Below are positions 16,603 through 25,515 of a stretch of 64,000 nucleotides of DNA, in pieces (the first letter of the stretch is position 1; each line of letters starts with the position of its first letter). The notes under the pieces were generated by a model that saw only the letters and a program-made list of their open reading frames with translations, had not been told where the DNA came from and made no database searches. The stretch covers positions 79,752 to 143,751 of the forward strand of contig NZ_JOFH01000018.1 in assembly GCF_000721235.1 (NCBI RefSeq), given 5' to 3'. This stretch comes from Streptomyces olivaceus. GTDB lineage: Bacteria > Actinomycetota > Actinomycetes > Streptomycetales > Streptomycetaceae. The translations under genes were made by a program, and so were the position numbers.

Positions 16603-17622
16603 TCAGGCGCCGTGGCACTCGCCGTACGGCCGCTGCGAGCCGCACCAGCACGCGGTCCCGGGCTGCGGCGGCCACGTCACCGCGAGTCCCCGGGCTGCGA
16701 GGGTCGTCGCGTACTGCGGGAGCAGCGTCGGGTCGGCCGGGGACGCGCCCTCCGACGCGGCGAAGGCCTCGTAGGACGGGACCGTGCCCGGGACGACGCC
16801 CAGGTTCGGGGTGCCGGACGAGGCCAGTTCGCGCAGGGCCGCCTCTATCGACGCCAAGTGGTCGTCGTAGGACGGGTACTCGGCGGACAGGGACGGGTAC
16901 GCCTCGGTCAGCTCGGCCAGTTCGCCGGCCGGCCAGTGGAGCATCGCCACCGGGAAGGGGCGGGACAGGGCCTGCCGGTAGGCGCCCAACTCGGCGCGCA
17001 GGCGGGAGATCTCCGCCTCCAGGTCCGCCGGGTCGTCCGAACCCAGCGACCACACGCGCTTGGGGTCGTGCAGCTCGTCCAGCGAGACCGGCATCGAGTG
17101 CAGGGTGTCGGCCAGGGCGTCCCACTCGTCGTGCTCCAGGCCCAGCATGCGGCGGACGCGGTGGCGGCCGTAGAGCAGCGGGTGGGTCGGCTGCGGGGGC
17201 CGCGCCGCGTCCGCCACGAGCAGGCGGGCGCCCTCCGTGAACGTCTCGTGCGCCGCCTCCAGCTCGTCGTGGGACTCCAGCGCCTCGGCCACGATCACCC
17301 AGGGCGCAGGATCGCGCGGCGCCGCCATGCGGACGCCGTCGATGATCGCCCTGGCCTCCGCCTCGTGGTCGTACTCCCAGAGGTTGGACGCCTTCAGGGC
17401 CCGGACCAGGGACGGGTTGTCGAGGGGCGCGGAGGGCGTGTCGGAGGACAGCAGGCGGTCGTAGAGCCTGGTCGCGGCCGGACGGTCGCCGGACAGCTCC
17501 AAGTGGGCCGCGGCGCGCAGGAGCAGGGCCTCGGCGTCCTCGGGGTAGAGGCCGGCGGTCCGTTCCAGGCGGGCCGCTTCGGCGGCGTGGTCGACGTTCT
17601 CGGCGGGCGTGTCGGGGCGCAT
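16603..17622 (-). CDS. TPR-like protein with C-terminal SEC-C zinc motif
   Basis: 339 aa from the ATG at 17622 (the open frame runs further but through a promoter-like region). The N-terminal ~130 residues are TPR-like helix pairs (LYPEDAEALLLRAAAHLELS). The C-terminus ends with C-W-C-G-S-Q-R-P-Y-G-E-C-H-G, the SEC-C zinc-binding motif also found at the end of SecA; the last position is CH rather than CCH. It probably mediates protein or nucleic-acid contacts. Divergent from the FAH-family gene. Confidence 0.88.
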   Translation of the reverse strand: MRPDTPAENVDHAAEAARLERTAGLYPEDAEALLLRAAAHLELSGDRPAATRLYDRLLSSDTPSAPLDNPSLVRALKASNLWEYDHEAEARAIIDGVRMAAPRDPAPWVIVAEALESHDELEAAHETFTEGARLLVADAARPPQPTHPLLYGRHRVRRMLGLEHDEWDALADTLHSMPVSLDELHDPKRVWSLGSDDPADLEAEISRLRAELGAYRQALSRPFPVAMLHWPAGELAELTEAYPSLSAEYPSYDDHLASIEAALRELASSGTPNLGVVPGTVPSYEAFAASEGASPADPTLLPQYATTLAARGLAVTWPPQPGTACWCGSQRPYGECHGA

Positions 17623-17872
17623 GGGGGACACGGTACTGCCGACGGGTGACGAAGGAGAGGTACCCGCAGGTCGGCCGCCGTACGACGGCCCCGCGCGGAG
17701 CGGCCGGCGGCCGGCTCCCGGCCGCGGTCGGGCTGCGGTCCAGTACGTGAACCGGGTCTTGCGGAGTGGAACCCGGCCTTGGACGATCGGACAGTCCTCC
17801 GAGGGCTGCGCACTGCCGCATCCAGGTCGCACCTCTTCGGGCGGGCCTCCCGCGAACGAGGAGTTGGGGATC

Positions 17873-18730
17873 ATGAAGCTGCTGCGAGTCGGCACGGCCG
17901 GGTCGGAACGACCCGCGCTGCTCGACGCCGACGGGACTCTGCGCGACCTGTCGGGCGTCGTCACGGACATCGACGGGGACCTGCTCGCCGACGAGGCGGC
18001 GCTCGACCGGGTGCGGTCCGCCGCCGGCGCCGGTGAGCTGCCCGTTCTGGACGGGGGCGGGCTGCGCGTCGGGCCGCCGGTGGGCCGCATCGGCAAGATC
18101 GTGTGCATCGGGCTGAACTACCACGACCACGCCCGCGAGACCGGGGCCGAGCCGCCCGCCGAGCCCGTCGTCTTCTTCAAGGCGCCGGACACCGTGGTCG
18201 GGCCGCACGACACCGTGCTCGTGCCGCGCGGGTCCGTGAAGACCGACTGGGAGGTGGAGCTGGCCGTCGTCATCGGGCGTACGGCCCGCTACCTGGAGTC
18301 GGCCGAGGAGGGGCTCGCCTGCGTCGCCGGGTACGCGGTCGCGCACGACGTGTCCGAGCGGGAGTTCCAGAACGAGCGCGGCGGGACCTGGGACAAGGGC
18401 AAGAACTGCGAGACGTTCAACCCGCTGGGCCCCTGGCTGGTCACCGCCGACGAGGTGCCCGACCCGCAGCGGCTGCCGCTGCGGCTGTGGGTCAACGGCG
18501 AGCTGAGGCAGGACGGGACGACGGCGGAGCAGATCTTCCCCGTGGGGGAGGTCGTGCGCTACCTCAGCCGGTTCATGGTGCTGCGCCCCGGTGACGTCGT
18601 GAACACCGGGACGCCTGCGGGGGTGGCCATGGGGCAGCCCGAGCCGAAGCCCTATCTGCGGGCGGGGGACGTGGTCGAGCTGGAGGTGGCCGGGCTGGGG
18701 CGGCAGCGGCAGGAGCTGCGCAGCGCGTAG
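17873..18730 (+). CDS. Fumarylacetoacetate hydrolase-family protein
   Basis: 285 aa from the ATG at 17873 (GAGGAG upstream). An N-terminal cap domain of ~70 residues is followed by the FAH catalytic domain: I-G-L-N-Y-H-D-H-A-x-E, FFKAPDTVVGP, the metal-binding D-W-E-V-E-L-A-V-V-I-G, DVSERE, and the terminal N-T-G-T-P-A-G-V-A-M-G. Family members hydrolyse C-C bonds of 2,4-diketoacids or decarboxylate oxaloacetate using Mg2+. The substrate cannot be read from the sequence. Confidence 0.93.
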   Translation: MKLLRVGTAGSERPALLDADGTLRDLSGVVTDIDGDLLADEAALDRVRSAAGAGELPVLDGGGLRVGPPVGRIGKIVCIGLNYHDHARETGAEPPAEPVVFFKAPDTVVGPHDTVLVPRGSVKTDWEVELAVVIGRTARYLESAEEGLACVAGYAVAHDVSEREFQNERGGTWDKGKNCETFNPLGPWLVTADEVPDPQRLPLRLWVNGELRQDGTTAEQIFPVGEVVRYLSRFMVLRPGDVVNTGTPAGVAMGQPEPKPYLRAGDVVELEVAGLGRQRQELRSA

Positions 18731-18829
18731 CGCTCCGCCGGGGCGCGGGGAGTTTGCGGTGGGTTGCCGACCGCCGCTCGGTTGTGGCTGGTCGCGCCCG
18801 CGCGGCGGAGCCGCACATGTCACAGCCCC

Positions 18830-18847
18830 GCGCCCCTTCCGGGGCGC
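18830..18847. terminator. Bidirectional hairpin terminator
   Basis: GCGCCCC-TTCC-GGGGCGC, a perfect 7-bp stem with a 4-nt loop, between the convergent FAH and LLM-oxidoreductase genes. There is no T-run, as is common in Streptomyces. Confidence 0.6.
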
Positions 18848-18852
18848 TTCAC

Positions 18853-19725
18853 TCACGCCAGCAGTGCGGCGAGCCTGCGCCAGGTCTCCCTCGGGAGGCG
18901 GGTCATGTCGTCCTCGACGACCTGGAGGGCCACGTGGTCGGCGCCCGCGTCCAGGAACGCGTCGATGCGGGCGCGGATCGCGGTGTCGTCGCCCCAGGCG
19001 AAGACCGCGTCGATCAGGCGGTCGCTGCCGCCGTCGGCCACGTCGGCGTCGGTGAAGCCGAGCTTGAGGAAGTTGTTCGTGTAGTTCGGCAGCCGCAGGT
19101 ACATGGCCAGGTACGCGCGGGCCGTCGCCCTGGCGCGCGACGGGTCGGTGTCGAGGACGACCTTGAACTCCGGGGCCAGCAGCGGGTCGGCGCCGAGGCG
19201 CTCGCGGGCCTGCGCGGTGTGCTCCGGCGTGACGAGGTACGGGATCGCGCCCGCCGCCCGGTCCCGGGAGAGGTCCAGCATCTTCGGGCCGAGCGCGGCC
19301 AGCACCCGGTGCTCGGCCCGCAGGCCCGCCCGGTCCAGGTCGTCGAGGTGGGCGACCATCGTCGAGTACGGGCGGCGGTACCCCTTCACCGCCGGACCGT
19401 GGCTCACCCCGAGGCCCAGCACGAACCGGCCGGGGTGGGAGACCTCCAGCTCGGCGAAGCTCGCCGCGGTCTCGGCCGCCCCGTGCTCCCAGATGCTCTG
19501 GATGCTGGTGCCGACGACGAGCCGCGAGGTCGCCTCGATCAGCGGAGCGGCGTGCCGGGCGGAGCTGTTGCCGCCCAGCCACACGGCGCCGAACCCGAGC
19601 TGCTCCAGCTCGGCCGCCGCCTCGGCGCGTTCGGCGGCGCCCTCGGGGGCCTCCGCGCGCAGGGCGGCGTTCCAGATGCCGTACCGCCCGATCGATTCCT
19701 TCAGGGACGCCGTCGTCTCGTTCAT
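18853..19725 (-). CDS. LLM-class F420-dependent oxidoreductase
   Basis: 290 aa. TIM-barrel luciferase-like protein: GFGAVWLGGNSS near the N-terminus, the loop S-H-P-G-R-F-V-L-G-L-G-V-S-H (about residues 93-106), and AFAWGDDTAIRARIDAFLDAGADHVALQ near the C-terminus. This layout matches a mycobacterial/actinobacterial F420-binding subfamily rather than FMN enzymes. The substrate is unknown. Confidence 0.88.
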   Translation of the reverse strand: MNETTASLKESIGRYGIWNAALRAEAPEGAAERAEAAAELEQLGFGAVWLGGNSSARHAAPLIEATSRLVVGTSIQSIWEHGAAETAASFAELEVSHPGRFVLGLGVSHGPAVKGYRRPYSTMVAHLDDLDRAGLRAEHRVLAALGPKMLDLSRDRAAGAIPYLVTPEHTAQARERLGADPLLAPEFKVVLDTDPSRARATARAYLAMYLRLPNYTNNFLKLGFTDADVADGGSDRLIDAVFAWGDDTAIRARIDAFLDAGADHVALQVVEDDMTRLPRETWRRLAALLA

Positions 19726-19872
19726 CGGTTGCCGTTCCTCCGGTGAGCCTGGTGATCAGCCTGAGTCTGTGCCTGCCAACCACGGGTACCCACCGGGGAT
19801 TCCCCGACCACGCCCCGGACGGCCGTACGGGTCAAGACGGCGAGAGCCTGCCGGACAGGCCCTGCTCGACCC

Positions 19873-20349
19873 CTACTCGCCCAGGAACCGCTCCAGCGCC
19901 GCCACCACCAGCCGGTGGTCCTCCAGCTGCGGCAGCCCGCTCACCGTCACCGCGCCGATCACGCCGACGTCCGCGACGGTGAGCGGGAAGGAGCCGCCGT
20001 GCGCCGCGTACGTGTCCGGGTCGAGCCGCGAGGACTCCTCGAAGGTCGTGCCCTTGGCCCGGAACCGGGCGCCGACCAGGTACGACGCCGAGCCGTACCG
20101 CTCCACCACCCGGCGCTTGCGGGCGATCCAGGCGTCGTTGTCGGGGGCCGAGCCGGGCAGGGCCGCGTGGAAGAGCTGCTGTCCGGCACGGTGGATGTCG
20201 ATGGCGACCGGCGCCTCGCGCTCCCGGGCCAGCTCCACCAGGAGGGAGCCCAGCGCCCAGGCGTCGTCGTGGGTGAACCGGCGCAGGACCAGGCGGCGTT
20301 CCTGCTCCTCCAGCTCCGCCACGGTGGGTGTCGTCGGCTCGGTGCTCAC
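19873..20349 (-). CDS. UPF0303 / heme-degrading-domain (HbpS/GlcG-like) protein
   Basis: 158 aa. A central PVAIDIHRAGQQLFHAALPG and the C-terminal A-A-H-G-G-S-F-P-L-T-V...V-G-V-I-G-A-V-T-V-S-G-L are characteristic of the HbpS/GlcG/PduO-C fold, whose members bind heme or small cofactors. Its GTG start overlaps the stop of the upstream oxidoreductase by four bases, so the two are co-translated and probably work on the same substrate. Confidence 0.85.
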   Translation of the reverse strand: MSTEPTTPTVAELEEQERRLVLRRFTHDDAWALGSLLVELAREREAPVAIDIHRAGQQLFHAALPGSAPDNDAWIARKRRVVERYGSASYLVGARFRAKGTTFEESSRLDPDTYAAHGGSFPLTVADVGVIGAVTVSGLPQLEDHRLVVAALERFLGE

Positions 20350-21428
20350 AGGGCCACCACCACTCCGTCGCGGGCGGACCGCCGGGCCGCCTCCAGCACG
20401 TCCAGTGCGGCGGCCGCCTCCCGGGCGTCCACCGGGTTCGGGCCGCCCTCGCGCAGGGCCCGCGCCACCGCCGCGTAGTACGCGGGGTAGTCGCCCGCGA
20501 CGGTCGCCTCGACGCGTCCGCCGCCGGTCGTCGGGGACTCACCGGAGCCGACCCGGCCCCAGAGCGACTGGTCCTCCTCGCCCCACCCGGCGCCGGGCCG
20601 CTTGCCCTCGCGCAGCGCCGCCTCCTGCGGGTCCAGGCCGTGTTTGACGTACCCGGCCCGCGAGCCCAGCACCCTAAAGCGCGGCCCGAGCTGGGCGGCG
20701 GTGGAGGAGACGTGGAGGTGGGAGCGGACGCCGTTCGCGTGCGTGAGCGCGAGGAACGTGTCGTCGTCCGCCTCCGCGCCCGCCCGCCGGACCACGGACT
20801 CGGCGTACACCTGCGTGACCGGGCCGAAGAGGACCAGGGCCTGGTCGACGACGTGGCTGCCGAGGTCGTACAGCAGGCCCCCGATCTCCGACGGGTCGCC
20901 GGACTCGCGCCAGCCGCCCTTCGGCTTCGGGCGCCACCGCTCGAAGCGGGACTCGAAACGCCACACGTCGCCCAGCGCGTCCTCGGCCAGGAGCCCCCGC
21001 AGGGTCAGGAAGTCGTTGTCCCAGCGGCGGTTCTGGAAGACGGAGAGCAGCAGACCGCGCTCCTCGGCCAGCGCCGCCAGCTCGCGCGCCTCGGCCGCCG
21101 TGCCCGCGACCGGCTTGTCCACGACGACCGGCAGCCCGGCCCGGAGGGCCCTGGTCGCGAGCGGCACGTGCGTCTTGTTCGGGGACGCGACGACGACGAG
21201 GTCCAGCTCGGCCGCGCGGTCGAACAGCTCGTCGGGGGTCGCGACGGTCCGCACGTCCGGGAACTCGGCGCGGGCCTGCTGCTGCCGCTCCGGGTTCGAG
21301 GTGACGACCGTGTCCAGGGCCAGGCCCTCGGCCGCGGCGATCAGGGGGGCGTGGAAGACGGAGCCCGCGAGTCCGTAGCCGACGAGGCCGACGCGCAGCG
21401 GGGGCCGATCGGAGGGAGTACCAGTCAT
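20346..21428 (-). CDS. Gfo/Idh/MocA-family oxidoreductase
   Basis: 360 aa. An N-terminal Rossmann fold (V-G-L-V-G-Y-G-L-A-G-S-V-F-H, about residues 13-26) and the family signature V-V-D-K-P-V-A-G (Lys about residue 104, catalytic) precede a C-terminal beta-sheet domain with GGLLYDLGSHVVDQAL (catalytic-region His). NAD(P)-dependent oxidation of a sugar or inositol is expected. Coupled by a GTGA overlap to the UPF0303 gene and divergent from the GntR remnant. Confidence 0.93.
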   Translation of the reverse strand: MTGTPSDRPPLRVGLVGYGLAGSVFHAPLIAAAEGLALDTVVTSNPERQQQARAEFPDVRTVATPDELFDRAAELDLVVVASPNKTHVPLATRALRAGLPVVVDKPVAGTAAEARELAALAEERGLLLSVFQNRRWDNDFLTLRGLLAEDALGDVWRFESRFERWRPKPKGGWRESGDPSEIGGLLYDLGSHVVDQALVLFGPVTQVYAESVVRRAGAEADDDTFLALTHANGVRSHLHVSSTAAQLGPRFRVLGSRAGYVKHGLDPQEAALREGKRPGAGWGEEDQSLWGRVGSGESPTTGGGRVEATVAGDYPAYYAAVARALREGGPNPVDAREAAAALDVLEAARRSARDGVVVAL

Positions 21429-21503
21429 ACGTCCTATTTTCGCAGACCGGGTGGGGCGGCCCCGGCGACCGGCGCTCTCTCCGCCCCCTCACCCCGCCGC
21501 CCC

Positions 21504-21539
21504 GTCTGCGACCATCCCTGCGTCTGCGACCATCCCTGC
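21504..21539. repeat. Perfect 18-bp tandem duplication
   Basis: GTCTGCGACCATCCCTGC occurs twice back to back, ending directly at the GTG start of the GntR remnant; it probably displaced or altered that gene's leader. Confidence 0.75.
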
Positions 21540-22041
21540 GTGGACTATCCGAACGACCAGGCACCCGGCGCCCCCGTCCGCTCCGGGATCCCGGAGCACG
21601 GCCGTGTGCCGAAGTACTACGCCGTCAAGGCGCGCATCGACCGCCTCGTGGGCGAACTGGGGGAGGGGAGCGCCATCCCCACCGAGCGGGACCTCGCCGA
21701 GCGGTACGAGGTCGCCCGCGAGACCGTGCGGCAGGCCCTGCGCGAACTCGTCCTCGAGGGCAAGCTGCGCCGGCAGGGCCGCGGCACCGTGGTCGCGGGG
21801 CCCAAGCTGGCCCAGCCGCTCTCCCTGGCCAGCTACACCGAGGGCGTCCGGCGCCAGGGCCGTACCCCCGGGCGGGCCCTCGTCACCCTCGACCGGTTCC
21901 CCTGCCCCGACGACCGACGCCGACGCCATCGCGCTGACCAGGCTGATGGACGGCGTCGAGGTCTTCGAGCCCGACTGGGACGACATCGAGGAGAACCTCA
22001 CGTCGTACGTCGACGACTGGAAGGAGGCGACGGGCAGCTGA
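21540..22041 (+). pseudogene. GntR-family regulator, truncated and frame-broken
   Basis: The first ~125 codons from GTG 21540 encode a GntR winged helix of the DasR/HutC type: KYYAVKARIDRLVGELGEG, IPTERDLAERYEVARETVRQ, LRRQGRGTVVAGPKLAQPLS, LASYTEGVRRQGRTPGR. Around 21905 the coding signal leaves this frame and continues in another frame with good codon bias to a TGA at 22041 (TDADAIALTRLMDGVEVFEP and so on). Most of the UTRA effector domain expected of such regulators is absent, so a deletion plus frameshift is the simplest reading. No ribosome site precedes the start. Confidence 0.7.
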
Positions 22042-22063
22042 CCGCCTCCCCGGACGGCACGGG

Positions 22064-22843
22064 TCAGACGAGGTCCACCAGGTCCGCGATCGAGTCCACG
22101 ACCTTCGTCGGACGGTACGGGTAGCGGTCGATGTCGGCGCGCGTCGTCAGCCCCGTCAGGACGAGGAAGGTCTCCATCCCGGCCTCCAGCCCGGCCAGTA
22201 CGTCGGTGTCCATCCGGTCGCCGATCATGGCGCTGGACTCGGAGTGCGCGCCGATGACGTTCAGACCCGTCCGCATCATCAGCGGGTTCGGCTTGCCGAC
22301 GAAGTACGGCTCCTTTCCCGTGGCCTTCGTGATCAGCGCGGCCACGGAACCCGTCGCGGGCAGCGCTCCCTCCGGTGAGGGCCCGGTGTTGTCCGGGTTG
22401 GTGGCGATGAACCGGGCGCCGTCGTTGATCAGGCGGATGGCCTTGGTCAGCGCCTCGAACGAATAGGTCCGGGTCTCTCCCAGGATCACGAAGTCGGGGT
22501 CGGCGTCCGTCATCACGTAGCCCGCGTCGTGCAGCGCCGTCGTCAGACCGGCCTCCCCGATGACGTAGGCGGTGCCGCCGGGGTGCTGGGTGTCCAGGAA
22601 GGACGCCGTGGCCAGGGCCGACGTCCAGATGTTCTCGACCGGCACTTCGAGGCCGATCCGGTTCAGCCGGGCGTGCAGGTCCCGGGCCGTGTAGATCGAG
22701 TTGTTGGTGAGGACCAGGAACGGCCGCCCCGAGTCGCGCAGCTTCTTGATGAAGGCGTCCGCACCCGGAACCGGGACACCCTCGTGCATCAGGACTCCGT
22801 CCATGTCGGTGAGCCACGATGCGATGGGCTTGCGCTCTGTCAT
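22064..22843 (-). CDS. nagD: HAD-IIA (NagD-like) sugar phosphatase
   Basis: 259 aa from the ATG at 22843, with AGGAG upstream. HAD motif I D-M-D-G-V-L (about residues 13-18), motif II L-T-N-N-S, motif III Lys in G-K-P-N-P-L-M-M-R, and motif IV I-G-D-R-M-D-T-D-V are all present with the C2a cap between II and III. NagD-type enzymes dephosphorylate small sugar or nucleotide phosphates. Convergent to the GntR remnant; 22 bp separate them. Confidence 0.92.
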   Translation of the reverse strand: MTERKPIASWLTDMDGVLMHEGVPVPGADAFIKKLRDSGRPFLVLTNNSIYTARDLHARLNRIGLEVPVENIWTSALATASFLDTQHPGGTAYVIGEAGLTTALHDAGYVMTDADPDFVILGETRTYSFEALTKAIRLINDGARFIATNPDNTGPSPEGALPATGSVAALITKATGKEPYFVGKPNPLMMRTGLNVIGAHSESSAMIGDRMDTDVLAGLEAGMETFLVLTGLTTRADIDRYPYRPTKVVDSIADLVDLV

Positions 22844-23063
22844 GGGTCGGACTCCTGCCGTGCGTGGACCATGGAAGCTCCATGCTATGCAGTCATACGT
22901 TCGCACCGGTCGCCGTGCCGATCGCCCCGCGGCCGGTGCACGGCCCGTGACGGCCGCCGAAACCCGCAGGCCCGGGGCGTAACCCGTTCGGAGCAGGCCG
23001 GACCCCGTACCGGATGCAGGAGTGGGGCCGGCGGGGCAACCTCCAGACAACTGGAGGTACACG

Positions 23064-23636
23064 ATGGGCTCAATGAAAGTCACTCTCTGCGCCGGAGCGG
23101 CGCTCGCCGCCGCCCTGTGCGCACCGGCCGCCCTCGCGGCGGACGGCGGCTCGGACGGCGGCGGGGTGTCCGTGTCGCCCGCCGCGCCCGCCCCCGGCAC
23201 CGACGTCACGCTCCGCGTGCCCCACTGCACGGAGAAGACGGCCGTGGCCGTGTCGGCGGCGTTCGAGTCGGACGTCCGGCTCAGCCTGGCCGCCGAGGAC
23301 GGCGCGCTCGTCGGCTCCAGCCGGGTCCGCTCCTCCGTCACGGCCGGCGCGTACGCCGTGCAGGTCACCTGCGGCGACCGGGCCCGCGAGGGGACCATCA
23401 CCGTCGACGAGAAGCGCCGCGCCTCCGGCCGGCCGACCGCGCACGCCTCGCCGGTCGCCCCCGTCGACGCGGGCGGCGGCGGCACCGCGGCGCTCGCGGC
23501 CACCGGGCACGGGGAGCAGGCCCGCTCCGAGGCCCCCGGCGCGGCCCACACCGTGACCGGCCTGGTCCTCGCCGGTATCGCCGCCGTCGCCGTCGCGCTG
23601 CGCAGTGTCCGCAGCCGGAGCCGCGGGACGGACTGA
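23064..23636 (+). CDS. Surface protein with LAATG sortase signal
   Basis: 190 aa from the ATG at 23064 (CTGGAGG upstream). A signal peptide (about residues 1-26, ending A-L-A-A-D) is followed by a beta-rich domain with two Cys (in VPHCTE and VTCGD) and a disordered linker. Near the C-terminus are L-A-A-T-G (residues 144-148), a transmembrane helix (about 167-180) and a tail of Arg residues. That is the cell-wall sorting architecture with the LAxTG motif used in actinobacteria. The next gene, three bases downstream, is a class F sortase. Confidence 0.8.
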   Translation: MGSMKVTLCAGAALAAALCAPAALAADGGSDGGGVSVSPAAPAPGTDVTLRVPHCTEKTAVAVSAAFESDVRLSLAAEDGALVGSSRVRSSVTAGAYAVQVTCGDRAREGTITVDEKRRASGRPTAHASPVAPVDAGGGGTAALAATGHGEQARSEAPGAAHTVTGLVLAGIAAVAVALRSVRSRSRGTD

Positions 23637-23638
23637 CC

Positions 23639-24370
23639 ATGCCCGCACCGGACGTACAGGACGCCTCCGTACCGGACGCCTCCGAAGACGGAGGGGACGT
23701 GGGGGAGGGCCCCCGGCGCGGCGGCCTGCCCGGTGGGCGCCTGGTGACCGGCATCGCCTGGGCGGTGCTGCTCCTCGGGCTCTGGATGTGGGGCCGCGAG
23801 GGCACCGACGCGGGCGAGGGCGTGTCCCGGCCGGCCACCGGGGACATGGCCGCGGCCGGCCGGCCCCCCGACGTCCCCCTGCCTCCCGCCCACGCCCCGC
23901 TCGACGACGCCCTGCCGCAGCGCCTCGAGGTGCCCGCGCTCGGCATCGCGGCGCCGGTCGTGGAGCGCGGCCTCGACAACGGCGGCGCCATCGAACCGCC
24001 GCCCTTCGACCAGCCCGGCACCGTCGGCTGGTACGCGGCCGGCGTACGGCCCGGAGCGGCCGGCACCGCCCTCATGGTGGGCCACGTCGACACCGAGACC
24101 CGGCCCGCCGTCTTCTACGAGCTGAGCGCCCTGGAGCCCGGCGAGACCGTCCGCGTGACCCGCGACGACGCCCGGGCCGCGGAGTTCACCGTCGACGACG
24201 TCCAGGTCCTCCCCCGCGACGGCTTCGACGCCCAGCAGGCCTACGGGCCGCGCGACACGGGCCGTGCCGAACTCCGCCTGATCACCTGCGGCGGCACCTT
24301 CGACCGCACGACGAACAGCTACACGGCCAACGTCGTCGTCTCGGCGTACCTGACCGGAACCGGCTCCTAG
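23639..24370 (+). CDS. Class F sortase
   Basis: 243 aa. An N-terminal cytoplasmic segment, one membrane anchor (about residues 35-51), a linker, then the sortase barrel. The catalytic triad is visible as His149 in V-G-H-V-D-T, Cys217 in L-I-T-C-G-G and Arg223 in F-D-R-T-T-N-S-Y. The TxTC and HxDT forms are those of class F sortases of Streptomyces. It starts two bases after the stop of the LAATG protein, its most probable substrate. It cleaves a sorting signal outside the membrane. Confidence 0.93.
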   Translation: MPAPDVQDASVPDASEDGGDVGEGPRRGGLPGGRLVTGIAWAVLLLGLWMWGREGTDAGEGVSRPATGDMAAAGRPPDVPLPPAHAPLDDALPQRLEVPALGIAAPVVERGLDNGGAIEPPPFDQPGTVGWYAAGVRPGAAGTALMVGHVDTETRPAVFYELSALEPGETVRVTRDDARAAEFTVDDVQVLPRDGFDAQQAYGPRDTGRAELRLITCGGTFDRTTNSYTANVVVSAYLTGTGS

Positions 24371-24461
24371 CACACCTTCCGCCCTCCGGTCCGGGAACCG
24401 CGTGGGTGTCATCGGCGTATGTCACGATTGAGCCTTCGAACAGGGCACCCAGGGGGGTCGG

Positions 24462-25493
24462 ATGTACGGCAGCAGGGCGGCCGCGAGCTCGTCCAGGAGG
24501 CGGGCGGCGTCGGCGGCGGTGCTGGGGGCGGCGGCGCTGCTGCTCGCGGGCTGCTCCTCGGCGGGGGGCGAGGACGGCAAGGAAGGGGACGCGGGCGCGG
24601 GGATCACCCAGCAGCCCGAGGGGAGCGACCCGTTCTGGGTCAACCCCGACGGCAGCGCGGCCCGGCAGGTCGCGTCCCTGGCCAAGTCGGGCAAGGACGA
24701 CCAGGCCGAGCGGATCCGCAGGATCGCCGAGCAGCCGACCGGCGAGTGGATCAGCCCGGAGAACCCGGAGGAACAGGCGCGCGGCTTCACCGAGGCCGCC
24801 GACAAGGCCGGGCGCACCGCGCTGCTCGTCCTCTACAACATCCCGCACCGCGACTGCGGCCAGTACTCGGGCGGCGGCGCCGCCGACGGCAACGCCTACC
24901 GGTCCTTCGTCGACAGCGTCGCCAAGGGCATCGGCGACCGCTCCGCCACGGTCGTCCTGGAACCGGACGCGGTGCTCCACCTCGTCGACGGCTGCACGCC
25001 GGAGGAGTTCCACGAGGAGCGCTACGACCTGCTCAAGGGCGCGATCGCCAAGCTCACCGCGCTGAAGGACACCAAGGTCTACCTGGACGCGGGCAACGCG
25101 GGCTGGGGGCATCCCGACCAGATCTTCGAGCCGCTGAAGTGGGCCGGCGTCGAACAGGCCGACGGCTTCGCGGTCAACGTCTCGAACTTCTACACCACCG
25201 ACGACTCCGTCGCCTACGGCAAGCAGCTCTCCGCCAAGGTGGGCGGCAAGCCCTTCGTCGTCGACACCAGCCGCAACGGCAACGGCCCCTACACGCAGGG
25301 CGCCCCGGACGAACGCTGGTGCAATCCTCCGGGGCGGGCCCTGGGCGAGACCCCGACGACGAAGACGGCGGACCCGCTCGTCGACGCCTACGTGTGGGTC
25401 AAGCGCCCGGGGGAGTCGGACGGCGAGTGCAAGGGCGGCCCGAAGGCGGGCGAGTGGTACCCGGAGTACGCCCTGGAGCTGGTGCAGGGGTAA
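24462..25493 (+). CDS. cslZ: Glycoside hydrolase family 6 lipoprotein (CslZ-like)
   Basis: 343 aa. The lipobox L-L-L-A-G-C (Cys about residue 31) marks a lipoprotein. The GH6 fold shows as LLVLYNIPHRDCGQYSGGG (catalytic Asp region), V-V-L-E-P-D-A-V, YLDAGNAGWG, VNVSNFY, DTSRNGNGP and the C-terminal W-V-K-R-P-G-E-S-D-G. GH6 enzymes cut beta-1,4-glucan. It is convergent on glxA-cslA, matching the S. coelicolor locus where the equivalent endoglucanase accompanies CslA and GlxA and is thought to trim or release the tip glycan. Confidence 0.93.
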   Translation: MYGSRAAASSSRRRAASAAVLGAAALLLAGCSSAGGEDGKEGDAGAGITQQPEGSDPFWVNPDGSAARQVASLAKSGKDDQAERIRRIAEQPTGEWISPENPEEQARGFTEAADKAGRTALLVLYNIPHRDCGQYSGGGAADGNAYRSFVDSVAKGIGDRSATVVLEPDAVLHLVDGCTPEEFHEERYDLLKGAIAKLTALKDTKVYLDAGNAGWGHPDQIFEPLKWAGVEQADGFAVNVSNFYTTDDSVAYGKQLSAKVGGKPFVVDTSRNGNGPYTQGAPDERWCNPPGRALGETPTTKTADPLVDAYVWVKRPGESDGECKGGPKAGEWYPEYALELVQG

Positions 25494-25515
25494 CTCACCC
25501 GCCCGCGAGGGGGCG

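Noticed and set aside
16577..19783. A 1068-residue open frame on the minus strand
   Set aside because: It is the Gly/Arg/Pro-rich shadow of several real genes (SEC-C, FAH, LLM); it crosses a terminator and promoters and has no domain.
20328..21449. Long open frame leading into the GntR remnant
   Set aside because: This part is antisense to the well-supported Gfo/Idh/MocA gene. Only the part from 21540 has a recognisable domain.
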